Source: AP-15 sp963702685
GTDB taxonomy: Bacteria > Pseudomonadota > Alphaproteobacteria > ATCC43930 > CGMCC-115725
DNA: 64,000 bases
Direction: 5' to 3'
NCBI GenBank assembly: GCA_963702685.1
Contig: CAVPDQ010000004.1
Span: 227,124-291,123 of the forward strand
Under the pieces are notes generated by a model, which saw only the letters and a program-made list of their open reading frames with translations, ran no database searches and was not told the DNA's origin. Within the stretch, counting starts at the first letter, position 1. Each line of letters begins with the position of its first letter. Shown piece after piece: positions 35,995-44,969 of this stretch. Both the position numbers and the translations under genes were made by a program.

Positions 35995-36425
35995 TGCGCG
36001 GTGGACGCCTCAGCGACCAGCGAGACTTTGCCAAAGCCGGCGCGATTGACGCGGCTCAACAAATCCATCAGCTGCGCATAGGTGATGGTCTTGTCGCCGC
36101 GGACATAGACAATGCGTTTGGGGTCCTCGGCGGCCAGTGCCGCGAGCCGCGGCTGAAGATCGGCCGAGGCGATCCGGTCGTTGCCGATATAAACGTCGCC
36201 GCTGCGATCGAGGCTCAGGATGATCGGCTCTTTCGGCGGCGTGATCGGCGCCGCGTGGGTCTTGGGCAGGTCGAGCGGCACGCCGACCACCAGCAAGGGT
36301 GCTGTGATCATAAAGATCACCAGCAGCACCAGCATGACATCGACCATCGGCGTCACATTGATCGCGGCGAGCGGGGCGTAGCGGTCCTCGCCGGTCTCGT
36401 CCGAGGGCGGCAACGAGATCGCCAT
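35991..36425 (-). CDS. exbD: ExbD/TolR family biopolymer transport protein
   Basis: A 144-residue protein with one membrane helix. The conserved NVTPMVDVMLVLLVIFMITAP contains the proton-channel aspartate. A periplasmic domain follows with LPKTHAAPI and VYVRGDKTITYAQLMDLLSRV. It pairs with ExbB three bases upstream and overlaps tonB downstream, so the order exbB-exbD-tonB forms one operon. Confidence 0.93.
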   Translation of the reverse strand: MAISLPPSDETGEDRYAPLAAINVTPMVDVMLVLLVIFMITAPLLVVGVPLDLPKTHAAPITPPKEPIILSLDRSGDVYIGNDRIASADLQPRLAALAAEDPKRIVYVRGDKTITYAQLMDLLSRVNRAGFGKVSLVAEASTAQ

Positions 36426-36428
36426 CGC

Positions 36429-37112
36429 TCAGCTCTCCGACGGCAGGCGCGCGAAAATGCCGCCGCAGCGCCCGATCAGCCCTTGCATACGCCCGGCAAA
36501 GCGGCCGAGATCGACGGTGATCTTGTTGTAGGCGACGACCGCGGGGATCGCCGCGGCAAGCCCCATGGCGGTGGCGAACAAGGCTTCGGCGATGCCCGGT
36601 GCCACCACGGCGAGGCTCGTATTGTTGGCCGCGGCGATGCCGGCAAAGCTGCGCATGATGCCCCACACCGTGCCGAAAAGGCCGATAAACGGGGCCGCCG
36701 AGCCGAGCGTCGCAAGAAACGGCAGGCGCGCTTCGAGGCGGCGCAATTCGGCGTTGAGCGCGAGGCGCATCGCCCGCTCGATCCGGTCGCGCCGCTCGCC
36801 GGCGGTTTCCGGCGCCGGCCACGCCGCTGGCAAGCTCTCGGCCCAGCCGGCCGACAGCATCGCGCCGGCCGGGTCGCCCGACCGCGGCGCAATCTCGGCG
36901 GCGATCAAATCGGGCGGGGACGTCGCGGCGGCGACGCGCGCCTCATGCGCTCGCGCCGAGCGGTTGACCGCGGCGAGGCGCCAGAGCTTGTCGATGATCA
37001 CTGCCCAGCTCCACACCGAAGCGGCGAGCAGCAGCAGCAGCACTCCCTTGACGATCGCGTCGGCATGCAAAAACAGGCTGACGATCGAAAGCGAAGCGGC
37101 GGGGTCGTTCAC
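36429..37112 (-). CDS. exbB: ExbB/TolQ family proton channel protein
   Basis: A 227-residue protein with three membrane helices. It carries the MotA/TolQ/ExbB signature GSAAPFIGLFGTVWGIMRSF and the second channel segment EALFATAMGLAAAIPAVVAYN. The conserved threonine and glycine pattern fits an active channel. It forms the energising complex with ExbD and TonB encoded next to it. Confidence 0.92.
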   Translation of the reverse strand: MNDPAASLSIVSLFLHADAIVKGVLLLLLAASVWSWAVIIDKLWRLAAVNRSARAHEARVAAATSPPDLIAAEIAPRSGDPAGAMLSAGWAESLPAAWPAPETAGERRDRIERAMRLALNAELRRLEARLPFLATLGSAAPFIGLFGTVWGIMRSFAGIAAANNTSLAVVAPGIAEALFATAMGLAAAIPAVVAYNKITVDLGRFAGRMQGLIGRCGGIFARLPSES

Positions 37113-37290
37113 ATGCGGGCCTTTGCGGTCAGATGGTCGAGATGATGCCGGGAATTGTACGCGCGAAAGCGCCGCTCGGTGCCGCCGCGGATGGCCCCGC
37201 GCGACGATGGCCCCGCGCGCCGCGATGATTGACAGAATCCCGACATGATTTTAAGGTTTGGATCGCGGAACATACATCGGGAGCGATGGC

Positions 37291-37371
37291 ATGAAGTGGA
37301 AAACACCGGTCATCATCGAGATCGCGGTTGGCTTGGAAATCAACGCTTACGCTTGCGCCGAAGTCGCATAA
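37291..37371 (+). CDS. pqqA: Pyrroloquinoline quinone precursor peptide PqqA
   Basis: A 26-residue peptide. The motif GLEINAY carries the glutamate and tyrosine separated by three residues (E16 and Y20) that PqqE cross-links to build PQQ. It begins MKWKTPVI and ends ACAEVA, matching alphaproteobacterial PqqA in length and wording. A GGGAG stretch precedes ATG 37291. No pqqB, C, D or E is in this window, so it is either an extra copy or an isolated precursor gene. It stands between tonB-exbDB and the quinoprotein genes that need PQQ. Confidence 0.9.
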   Translation: MKWKTPVIIEIAVGLEINAYACAEVA

Positions 37372-37482
37372 GCGCTTGACCCGCTGACGCCGGAACGACC
37401 GGCAAAGCGGCATCTCGCGTTTTCAGGGCGACAGCGTCGGTGTGCCGGGCACGGCGCGGTCGTGCCGGCCAATGTCCCGAAG

Positions 37483-37725
37483 ATGGCTTCGTTTGCCGCC
37501 ATTGTCCTCGTTTGCCTCAATACGGTGGCACCCTCGGCGTGCGACGAGACGACCGCCGCGGATGTGCTGTCGACCGCCGTCGACAACGAGTTGTCCTGCG
37601 TCATGGGCTGGCAGGATGTAATCGCCCGCTCGGCCCTCGCGGCGGACATCGGCAAGACGGCCTATGTGAAGACATTATGCCGGCGCCAACGCGGCCCGCG
37701 AGCATCTTTCCCTGCAACACGTTGA
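37483..37725 (+). CDS. Small exported protein of unknown function
   Basis: An 80-residue frame from ATG 37483 (an upstream GTG at 37462 is possible). It has a short hydrophobic leader, FAAIVLVCLNTVAPSAC, then DETTAADVLSTAVDNELSCV and MGWQDVIARSALAADIGKTA. Similar short cysteine-containing exported proteins occur near quinoprotein genes, but the family is not certain. Its end overlaps the predicted start of the metallohydrolase by 49 bases, so the ends may be affected by a base error. Confidence 0.5.
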   Translation: MASFAAIVLVCLNTVAPSACDETTAADVLSTAVDNELSCVMGWQDVIARSALAADIGKTAYVKTLCRRQRGPRASFPATR

Positions 37726-38677
37726 CGCGCATCGGGCGCCGGCTTTTGTTGCGGGTCGTGCTGTCGGCGGTGCTGTGCGCTGCGGGCGTTGGCGCCAGTC
37801 ATGGGCACGCCGCAGAAATCACGCCGCTGGCGGTGACCGAGGTCGCGCCCGGGGTCTTTGTGCATAACGGCGTCCAGCAGGATGCGTCGGCCGCAAACGA
37901 CGACGAGATCGCCAATATCGGCTTTATCGTCGGCGACAAAATGGTTGCCGTCATCGACCCCGGCGGCAGCTTTCTCGAAGGTGAGCGGTTGCGGGCCGCG
38001 ATCCGAGGCGCGCTCGGCGCTGCCGATCCGCTATGTGATCATGACTCATGTCCATCCCGACCATATTTTCGGCGCTGCCGCGTTTCGCGGCGACCGATCC
38101 GGATTTTGTCGGGCACGCCAAGCTGCCGGGCGCGCTCGCCCAGCGCGGCGAATATTACCTGCGCCGGCTGCGCGAAACCCTCGGCCCCGAGGCCGAAGGC
38201 AGCGCGGTCGTGGCGCCGAGCCTGCTCGTCGCCTCGGAGCTCGACATCGACCTCGGCGGCCGGCGGCTGCGGGTCCAGGCGCATGGTCCCGCGCATACCG
38301 ACAACGATTTGACTGTTTTCGACGAGAAGACCCGGACCTTCTGGCTCGCCGATCTCTTGTTTGTCGACCGCATTCCGGTCGTGGACGGCAGCCTCGTCGG
38401 CTGGCTCGAGGAGCTCGCCTCGGTGACCGCCATCGCAGCCGATCGGGCAGTGCCGGGGCATGGCCCGGTGTCGGTGGCATGGCCGGCGGCGGCCGCGCCG
38501 GAGCGGCGCTATCTCGAAACCCTGGCGCGCGATACCCGCGCCGCGATAAAAGCCGGGGTCGGGATCGCCGCGGCGGCGCAGCAGATCGGGCAATCCGAGC
38601 GCGGCCGGTGGCTGTTGTTCGACGACTATAACGCGCGCAACGCAACCGCGAGCTATAAGGAGCTCGAATGGGAATGA
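37677..38677 (+). CDS. Quinoprotein relay system zinc metallohydrolase 2-like (two frame breaks)
   Basis: A metallo-beta-lactamase-fold protein of about 332 residues. It has a signal region, VGVGASHGHAAEI, the metal motif THVHPDHIFG (HxHxDH) and HTDNDLTVFDEKT with a later GHGPV ligand. Two surplus bases (near 38022 and 38090) split it across three frames. The combination of N-terminal secretion, this MBL type and the adjacent SoxYZ-like gene matches the quinoprotein relay metallohydrolase family found with PQQ-dependent dehydrogenases. Its reaction is not established. Confidence 0.75.
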
Positions 38678-38703
38678 GGCCGCGCCGCGCCGAGGAGGCG
38701 AGA

Positions 38704-39522
38704 ATGCTCGCTCGCGCCATTTTCGCCGTGCTTGTGGTTTTTGCCTTCGCCGGCGCCGCCCAGGCTCAGCCGAGCGAAGCCGAGCGGGCCGCGCGCTGGG
38801 CCGATCTGCGCCACGCGATCTTCGGCACCCGAACGGTCGAGGACGCCGGCGACCGGGTCGCGATCGACGCGCCGATGCGGGCCGAGGATGCGGCGGTCGT
38901 GCCGGTGGCGATCCATGTCGCACCGTCCTTCGCCGCGCAAGTCCGCGGCCTGTATCTGGTCATCGACGACAACCCGTCGCCGCTCGCCGCGCATTTCATC
39001 TTTGGGCCCTTGGCGGATACGCAAAAGGTGTCAACCCGCGTGCGGATCGACGACTACACCTATCTGCACGCCGTCGCCGAAACCGCCGATGGCCGGCTCT
39101 ACGCGGCGGCGCGGTTTATCAAGGCAGCCGGCGGCTGCTCCGCGCCGGCGACGGCCGATCAGGCATTGGCGATGAAGCGGCTCGGCCAGATGAAGCTCGT
39201 CCTTGCCCCTCGCGCCGCGGCCGATGCGCCGCTCGCGGCAAAGCTCCTGATCAGCCACCCGAACAATTCGGGGCTGCAGATGGATCCGTTGACCCGCAAC
39301 TATGTCCCGGCCGATTTCATCCAGACGCTGAACGTGACTTACAACGGCGAGCCGGTGCTGCGCGTCGAATCCGACATCGCGATCAGCGAGGACCCGGCCT
39401 TCAACTTCAGCTTTCGCGTCGCGCATGTGGCGAGCGCCGGGGTGCTGACGGCCGAGGTGCTCGACAGCAGCCAGCGCCATTTCACCCATAGCTGGCCGGT
39501 CCCCGTGGCACCGCAGATGTAG
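38704..39522 (+). CDS. Quinoprotein dehydrogenase-associated SoxYZ-like carrier
   Basis: A 272-residue exported protein (signal FAVLVVFAFAGAAQAQ) preceded by a GAGGAGG site. The N-terminal half resembles SoxY (VPVAIHVAPSF, LYLVIDDNPSPLAAHF) and carries GGCSAP, the carrier-cysteine region. The C-terminal half resembles SoxZ (ISHPNNSGLQMDP, EPVLRVESDIAISEDP). Fused SoxYZ proteins of this type accompany PQQ dehydrogenases. It follows the metallohydrolase, its usual partner. What is carried is not known. Confidence 0.9.
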   Translation: MLARAIFAVLVVFAFAGAAQAQPSEAERAARWADLRHAIFGTRTVEDAGDRVAIDAPMRAEDAAVVPVAIHVAPSFAAQVRGLYLVIDDNPSPLAAHFIFGPLADTQKVSTRVRIDDYTYLHAVAETADGRLYAAARFIKAAGGCSAPATADQALAMKRLGQMKLVLAPRAAADAPLAAKLLISHPNNSGLQMDPLTRNYVPADFIQTLNVTYNGEPVLRVESDIAISEDPAFNFSFRVAHVASAGVLTAEVLDSSQRHFTHSWPVPVAPQM

Positions 39523-39547
39523 CGAGCGGAACCCCGTCCGCTCTCTC

Positions 39548-39898
39548 TCAGCGGCATTGCAAATTGGCTTCGGCTTGCGCCTGGCGCAACTCTTTGATCA
39601 CCGCCTTGATCTGGGGTGGATCGCGGAACAGGCCGACCCGGCCCCCGACGCCGCCGCCGAGCTGAAGGCTGAGGGCCGTTTGCGCCTGCTCGTAACGGGA
39701 ATAGGGCATCAGCCCGGCAATCGTGTCGAGCGCGCAGGAGCATTTCAAAAGCGCCTCGCGGGTATTGCCGTTCGCCGCCATGCAGCCGATCACATAATCG
39801 GCGCGCGCCGAGGTCGGATAGTCGTTTTCCGCTGCTGCCCATGCCGGTCCGGCTGCCGTCCAGCCGAAGACCAGGACTGCGCAAAGCAACAGCTTCAT
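39548..39898 (-). CDS. Exported cysteine-containing protein of the quinoprotein locus
   Basis: A 116-residue protein from ATG 39898. A signal peptide (LLLCAVLVFGWTAAGPAWA) is followed by DYPTSARADYVIGCMAANG and LKCSCALDTIAGLMPYSRYEQ. Cysteines at IGCM, KCSC and the terminal QCR suggest disulfide-bonded structure. Such short helical exported proteins are seen beside methanol dehydrogenase genes, and a supporting role in the periplasm is inferred. It lies opposite to the flanking genes. Confidence 0.6.
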   Translation of the reverse strand: MKLLLCAVLVFGWTAAGPAWAAAENDYPTSARADYVIGCMAANGNTREALLKCSCALDTIAGLMPYSRYEQAQTALSLQLGGGVGGRVGLFRDPPQIKAVIKELRQAQAEANLQCR

Positions 39899-40011
39899 GG
39901 CCGCACCCCCTTGAAGCGCACCGTCGGCAATGGCGTGCTCGTCCATCCGGATTTATATAGCCCGGCAGCGGCGCCGGCAGGTCCCTCGCGGACCGTCGAG
40001 AAAGGACACCG

Positions 40012-40212
40012 ATGATTGCGCTCGTGCTCGTCTTCTGTCTGCAGTCTGCGCCCGCTTCGTGCACCGAGCAACGGCCGTTCGACGATCTGTCGCCGCAGGA
40101 TTGCGTCCAGCGTGGCGAGCAATACGCGATCGAATGGTTGTCCGAGCACCCGAAATGGATGCTGTCGCGCTGGCGCTGCGAGGCGAACGTGCCGCGCCGG
40201 CAGCCAATTTGA
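40012..40212 (+). CDS. Small exported protein of unknown function
   Basis: A 66-residue protein with a strong AAAGGA site before ATG 40012. A hydrophobic start, IALVLVFCLQSAPASC, leads to RPFDDLSPQDCVQRGEQYA and EWLSEHPKWMLSRWRCE, a pattern of three cysteines and two tryptophans typical of small conserved exported proteins. No known family is assigned. It lies between the SoxYZ-like gene and xoxF. Confidence 0.5.
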   Translation: MIALVLVFCLQSAPASCTEQRPFDDLSPQDCVQRGEQYAIEWLSEHPKWMLSRWRCEANVPRRQPI

Positions 40213-40420
40213 GGTTGCTTGTCGATCTCCGGCAAGTCGGCTAAGCACGGGCTTGTGACGATGCCGGAAATGACATAGCGTCGCAGCGATGGCACCGGGC
40301 AGGCCTCCGCTTCCCGGTGCCCGATCCAAGCGCAGCCGTGACGTTGGTCCCCTATAGGGCGGCGGCACGGCGGCATCGGATACGCCTTTCAACGAACGGA
40401 GGGAGGAGGGACAGAAGGCG

Positions 40421-42206
40421 ATGAAAGCATCCCGTTTGTGGCTTCTCGGCGGAGCGCTCGCTCTCGTGTCGGGTGCGGCGAGCGCCAACGACCAGCTGAT
40501 CCAGCTGCAAAAGGACCCGAACCAATGGGTGATGCCGGCGGGCGATTACGCCAACACCCGCTACAGCACGCTCGACCAGATCAACAAAGACAACGTCAAG
40601 AATTTGCGGCCCGGTCTGGACGTTTTCAACGGGCGTGCTGCGCGGCCACGAAGGCGGCCCGCTGGTGATCGGCGACACGATGTATTTGAGCACGCCGTTC
40701 CCGAACACGGTCTTTGCCCTCGACCTGAACAATAACGGCCGCATCTTGTGGAAGTACGAGCCGAAGCAGGATCCGACGGTGATCCCGGTGATGTGCTGCG
40801 ACACCGTCAACCGCGGCGTCGCCTATGGCGACGGCAAGATCTTCCTGCACCAGGCCGACACCACGCTCGTGGCGCTCGACGCCAAGACCGGCAAGGTCGT
40901 CTGGAGCGTCAAGGACGGCGACCCGAAAAAGGGCGAAACCGGCACCAGCGCACCGTTGGTGGTCAAGGACAAGGTGCTCGTCGGCGTCAGCGGCGGCGAG
41001 TTCGGCGTCCAGGCGCGGATGACCGCGTACAACCTGAAGGACGGCTCGCTCGCCTGGAAAGCCTATTCCGAGGGTCCGGACAACGAGATCCTGTTCGACG
41101 CCAACACCACCTCGCTCGGCAAGCCGGTCGGCAAGGATTCTTCGCTGAAAACCTGGCAGGGCGATCAGTGGAAAATCGGCGGCGGCGGCACCTGGGGCTG
41201 GATCTCCTACGATCCCGACCTGAACCTCGTCTATTACGGGTCGGGCAATCCCAGCACCTGGAACCCGGTGCAGCGGCCCGGCGACAACAAGTGGTCGATG
41301 ACGATCTTCGCCCGCAACCCGGACACCGGGGTCGCCAAATGGGTCTATCAGATGACGCCGCACGACCAGTGGGACTATGACGGCGTCAACGAGATGATCC
41401 TCGCCGACATCAACGTCAACGGCAAGCCAGTGAAGGCGTTGGTCCATTTCGACCGGAACGGCTTCGGCTACACCCTCGACCGCGATACCGGCGCGTTGCT
41501 CGTCGCCCAGAAATTCGACCCCAAGGTCAATTGGTCGACCGGTGTGAACATGCAGACCGGGCGGCCGGCGGTGGTTGCGCAATACGCCCCGGGCTCGAAG
41601 GGCGAGGACGTCAACTATAAGGGCATCTGCCCGGCGGCGCTCGGCTCGAAAGACCAGCAGCCGGCGGCATTCTCGCCAAAGACCGGCCTCTTCTATGTGC
41701 CGACCAACCACGTCTGCATGGATTACGAGCCGTTCAAGGTGTCCTACACCGCCGGCCAGCCCTATGTCGGCGCCACGCTCTCGATGTTCCCGCCGACGGG
41801 CGACAACAACCTCGGCAATTTCATCGCCTGGGACGCCGGCAGCGGCAAGATCGTGTGGTCCGACCCCGAGCCCTTCTCGGTCTGGTCGGGCGTGCTCGCG
41901 ACAGCGGGCGGCGTCGCTTTTTACGGCACGCTCGAAGGCTACCTGAAGGCGGTCGATATGCAGACCGGCAAGGAGCTCTACCGGTTCAAGACCCCGTCCG
42001 GGATCATCGGCAACGTCAACACCTTCACCCATGGCGGCAAGCAGTACATCGCTGTGCTGTCGGGTGTCGGCGGCTGGGCCGGGATCGGCATGGCGGCGGG
42101 CCTGACCAAGGACACCGATGGGCTCGGCGCCGTCGGCGCCTACAAGGCGCTGGCCGACTATACCCAGCTCGGCGGCGTGTTGACGGTCTTCGCCCTGCCC
42201 GACTGA
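40421..42206 (+). CDS. xoxF: Lanthanide-type PQQ methanol dehydrogenase XoxF (one frame break)
   Basis: A 594-residue periplasmic quinoprotein after removing one surplus C near 40612 (restoring NLRPVWTFSTGVLRGHEGG). The signal peptide is LWLLGGALALVSGAASA. The vicinal disulfide is C125-C126 in PVMCCDTVNRG. The active site carries D318 and the extra lanthanide-coordinating D320 in HDQWDYDGVNEM, which marks XoxF against calcium-type MxaF. GSGNPSTWNP is the neighbouring metal/PQQ asparagine loop. It oxidises methanol, passing electrons to the cytochrome encoded next. Confidence 0.93.
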
Positions 42207-42237
42207 CCGGTCGATGTCGCTAAAGCGCTAACGTGTG

Positions 42238-42273
42238 GGCCGGCGCCGGTTTTCTGGGCGCCGGCCTTTCTTT
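42238..42273 (+). terminator. Rho-independent terminator between xoxF and xoxG
   Basis: GGCCGGCGCC (42238-42247) and GGCGCCGGCC (42257-42266) form a ten-base perfect stem with a nine-base loop, followed by TTTCTTTT. It would stop most transcripts after xoxF and let fewer reach xoxG and later genes. Confidence 0.9.
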
Positions 42274-42299
42274 TCCGGACGGGACATGGACAAGACATC

Positions 42300-42722
42300 G
42301 TGAGATTGCTGCTGGTGCTGCTTTCGCTGAGCCTGCTTCTCGGGTCAGATTATGGGCTTGCCGCGGAAGCTGCCCGACCGGCGCAAAAGCCCTATACCGT
42401 GCAAAACGGCAAAGTCGACAAAAAGACCTATAACGGCTGGCGCCGCTACACCGAATCCTGCATGCGCTGCCACGGGCCCGATGGCGCGGGCAGCTCCTAT
42501 GCGCCCGATCTCGTCGATTCAGCCAAGCACATGACCCAGGACGACTTCAACGAGATCGTCGTCAACGGGCGCACCAATGTCAGCGCATCGAGCGACAAGG
42601 TCATGCCGCCTTTCGGCACGGTCGAAGATGTGATGGACTATCTCGACGATATTTGGGCGTATCTGAAGGCGCGCGCCGACGGTGTGCTCGGCCGCGGCCG
42701 GCCCCCGCGGATCGGCGATTGA
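42300..42722 (+). CDS. xoxG: Cytochrome c, XoxG-like electron acceptor
   Basis: A 140-residue exported single-heme cytochrome starting at GTG 42300. The heme site is CMRCH (residues 54-58) after the signal LLLVLLSLSLLLGSDYGLA. The distal methionine is probably in VMPPFG. The YNGWRRYTESCMRCHGPDGAG block is the c-L-like signature of methanol dehydrogenase partners. It accepts electrons from XoxF and passes them toward the oxidase. It follows xoxF behind a terminator. Confidence 0.88.
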   Translation: MRLLLVLLSLSLLLGSDYGLAAEAARPAQKPYTVQNGKVDKKTYNGWRRYTESCMRCHGPDGAGSSYAPDLVDSAKHMTQDDFNEIVVNGRTNVSASSDKVMPPFGTVEDVMDYLDDIWAYLKARADGVLGRGRPPRIGD

Positions 42723-42723
42723 G

Positions 42724-43566
42724 ATGCGGGCCCGCGCATTCCACGTCGTCGCGATCCTCGCCGTCGCATTCTTTGTCGCGCTGCTGCTCTGCGGCCGAGA
42801 GGCGCTGGCGGCGCCGACCGGGGAAATCGTCGACCGCAGCGAGCTCAGGGTGTGCGCCGATCCCGCCGATCTCCCCTTCTCCAACCAGAAGCAGGAAGGA
42901 TTCGAAAACAAGATCGCCGATCTGATCGGCCATCAGCTCGGCCTCAAGGTCAGCTATTTCTGGTTCCCACAGGTGATCGGCTTTGTCCGCAATACATTGC
43001 GAGTGCATCAATGCGACCTGGTGATGGGCACCGTCGCCGGCGACGACATCATGCAGACGACGGTTCCCTATTACTTTACGACCTATGTCATGTTCTACCG
43101 CTCCGACAAGGGGCTGTCGCTGACCGGGGTGGACGACCCCAAGCTCCAGTCGCTGCGCCTCGGTGTTGTCGGCCGGACCCCGCCGGCCGATCTCTTGGTC
43201 CGCCACGATTTGATGGCTCACACCAAGCCCTATGAGCTGACGGTCGATACGCGGGTGCAATTGCCGACCCGGCAGATGGTCGAGGATGTCGTCAATGGCA
43301 CGATCGATGTCGGCTTTGTGTGGGGGCCGATCGCCGGCTATTACAAAAAGCACGGCAATTTGCCGCTGACGATCGTGCCGTTGAAAAATGAGCCCGGTGC
43401 GGCGCGCATGGAATATCACATCGCGATGGGGGTGCGCGGCAACGAGCCCGAGTGGCGCCGGAAGATCAGCGCGGCGATTGCGAAAGACCAAGACAAGATC
43501 ACTGCAATTCTGCGCGATTACGGCGTGCCGTTGCTCGACGAGCAGGGCAAGCTGGTCGCGCAATGA
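42724..43566 (+). CDS. xoxJ: XoxJ-like periplasmic substrate-binding-fold protein
   Basis: A 280-residue protein from ATG 42724, one base after the xoxG stop. It has a signal peptide, then SELRVCADPADLPFSNQKQE, FENKIADLIGHQLGL and VGRTPPADLL, with GFVWGPIAGYY later: the quinoprotein dehydrogenase-associated binding-protein family. XoxJ is thought to help activate or mature XoxF instead of importing a solute. It overlaps the next gene by four bases. Confidence 0.9.
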   Translation: MRARAFHVVAILAVAFFVALLLCGREALAAPTGEIVDRSELRVCADPADLPFSNQKQEGFENKIADLIGHQLGLKVSYFWFPQVIGFVRNTLRVHQCDLVMGTVAGDDIMQTTVPYYFTTYVMFYRSDKGLSLTGVDDPKLQSLRLGVVGRTPPADLLVRHDLMAHTKPYELTVDTRVQLPTRQMVEDVVNGTIDVGFVWGPIAGYYKKHGNLPLTIVPLKNEPGAARMEYHIAMGVRGNEPEWRRKISAAIAKDQDKITAILRDYGVPLLDEQGKLVAQ

Positions 43567-44123
43567 ATGGGGTCGCCGGGCGAGCCATCCGGGTCGCGCT
43601 CCTCGGCTTGGTCGTGCTCGGCGCCGCGGCCGTCCGCGCACAAATCCCGGAGCCGCCGGGATACCGGCTCGACCACTATAATGCGCCGACCCCGGCGGGC
43701 GTGCCGGGCGGCGCCGCGCTCGACACGCCGGCCGCGCACAAGCTGTGGCAAGAGGGCGGGGCGGTGTGGATCGACGTGCTCCCCGCACCCCGCCGACCCG
43801 CCAATCTGCCGGTGCAATCGGTGTGGATGCCGCTGCCGCGGAACGACATCCCCGGCAGCCTGTGGCTTGCCGATGTCGGCCGCGGCGCGCTCAGCCCCGA
43901 GCTCGAACGTTTTTTTCGCGGGCATCTCGACGCCGCGACCAAAAGCCGGCACGACATGCCGGTCGTGATTTATTGCAAGGCGAATTGCTGGATGAGCTGG
44001 AACGCCGCCAAGCGCGCGGCGAGCTGGGGCTACCAGCGGGTCTATTGGTACCGGGACGGCACCGACGGCTGGGCCGCGGCCAACCTGCCCCTGGTCCGAG
44101 CATACCCGGCGCCGGGCGGGTGA
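43563..44123 (+). CDS. PQQ-dependent catabolism-associated CxxxCW-motif protein
   Basis: A 186-residue exported protein starting in an ATGA overlap with xoxJ. A rhodanese-like core contains VWIDVLPAPRRP and the distinctive PVVIYCKANCWMSWNAAKRA, with cysteines three residues apart and a tryptophan, then WGYQRVYWYRDGTDGW. This is the hallmark of a family confined to PQQ-alcohol dehydrogenase loci, but its reaction is unknown. Redox or sulfur-transfer chemistry is plausible. Confidence 0.9.
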   Translation: MNGVAGRAIRVALLGLVVLGAAAVRAQIPEPPGYRLDHYNAPTPAGVPGGAALDTPAAHKLWQEGGAVWIDVLPAPRRPANLPVQSVWMPLPRNDIPGSLWLADVGRGALSPELERFFRGHLDAATKSRHDMPVVIYCKANCWMSWNAAKRAASWGYQRVYWYRDGTDGWAAANLPLVRAYPAPGG

Positions 44124-44137
44124 GCGGGTAGAAGCCG

Positions 44138-44899
44138 ATGGCACAGACGCTCGGCGCTCTGTGGCTGCTGGCGCTGGTGACCGCCGCACCGGCATTCGGC
44201 GCCGATTTCGATGTTGCCCAAATTCGGCAACAGCTGGCGGCGGCGACGCCGCAACGACCGGCGGATTTGTCCGGAAAAAACCTCGAAAACCTCGATCTGT
44301 CGGCGATCGATTTCAAGCATGCCGATCTGTCGCGGTCGAATTTGTTCGGCGCCAAGCTGGTCGGCGCCAATTTGTCGGGCGCCGATCTCGCCGGCGCCAA
44401 GCTCGATCTCGCCTGGGTTATGCGGGCGAACTTCACCGATGCCGATCTGTCGCGGGCGAGCCTCCTCGGCCTCGTCACGTCTTATGGTCTCGAGGTCTCG
44501 GCCAAGGACGTGCCGATTTTCAAAGGGGCCAAGCTCGCCGGCGCGCACATCATCGCCCGCCTCGCGCAGGTCGATCTCAGCGGCGCCGATCTCTCTGGCG
44601 CGCAAATGGGCGCCGACATGACCAACCAGTCGATGGGGCTGATGCGGGTCGATTTTTCGAGCGCCGACCTGTCGGGCGCCAATTTCGCGCACGCCAATCT
44701 CGCCCGCGCGCTGCTGCGCTTTGCCAATTTGCGCCACGCCGATTTCACCGGCGCCGATCTGACCGGGGCCGATTTCTCCGGCGCCGATCTGACCGACGCC
44801 GACCTCAGCGACGCCAACGCGACCGACGCCGATTTCGGCGACGCGGTGCTGACCGGCGCTCGCGGCCTCGCCACGGTCAAGGGGCTCGCCCGGCGATAA
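44138..44899 (+). CDS. Exported pentapeptide-repeat protein
   Basis: A 253-residue protein with a signal (LGALWLLALVTAAPAFGA). About two thirds is A(D/N)LSG-type pentapeptide repeats: NLENLDLSAIDFKHADLSRS at one end and FTGADLTGADFSGADLTDAD later, interrupted by a non-repeat VTSYGLEVSAKDVPIFKG stretch. Such repeats fold as a right-handed square beta helix. Being last of the xox operon, it may be a periplasmic scaffold, but this is inference. Confidence 0.85.
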   Translation: MAQTLGALWLLALVTAAPAFGADFDVAQIRQQLAAATPQRPADLSGKNLENLDLSAIDFKHADLSRSNLFGAKLVGANLSGADLAGAKLDLAWVMRANFTDADLSRASLLGLVTSYGLEVSAKDVPIFKGAKLAGAHIIARLAQVDLSGADLSGAQMGADMTNQSMGLMRVDFSSADLSGANFAHANLARALLRFANLRHADFTGADLTGADFSGADLTDADLSDANATDADFGDAVLTGARGLATVKGLARR

Positions 44900-44945
44900 T
44901 GCCGCTCAGGTGTAAGGAATGATTGGCTGGATCGGCGCCGTGCAT

Positions 44946-44964
44946 CCCCCGCTTTCGCCGGGGG
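44946..44964. terminator. Hairpin downstream of the xox operon
   Basis: CCCCCG (44946-44951) and CGGGGG (44959-44964) form a short GC stem shortly after the pentapeptide gene. The T-run is weak, so termination may be partial. Confidence 0.4.
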
Positions 44965-44969
44965 CAGGC

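Noticed and set aside
40421..42206. Calling the methanol dehydrogenase MxaF (calcium type)
   Set aside because: The residue two positions after the catalytic aspartate is aspartate (D-Y-D), the lanthanide marker, and no mxaI-like small subunit gene follows.
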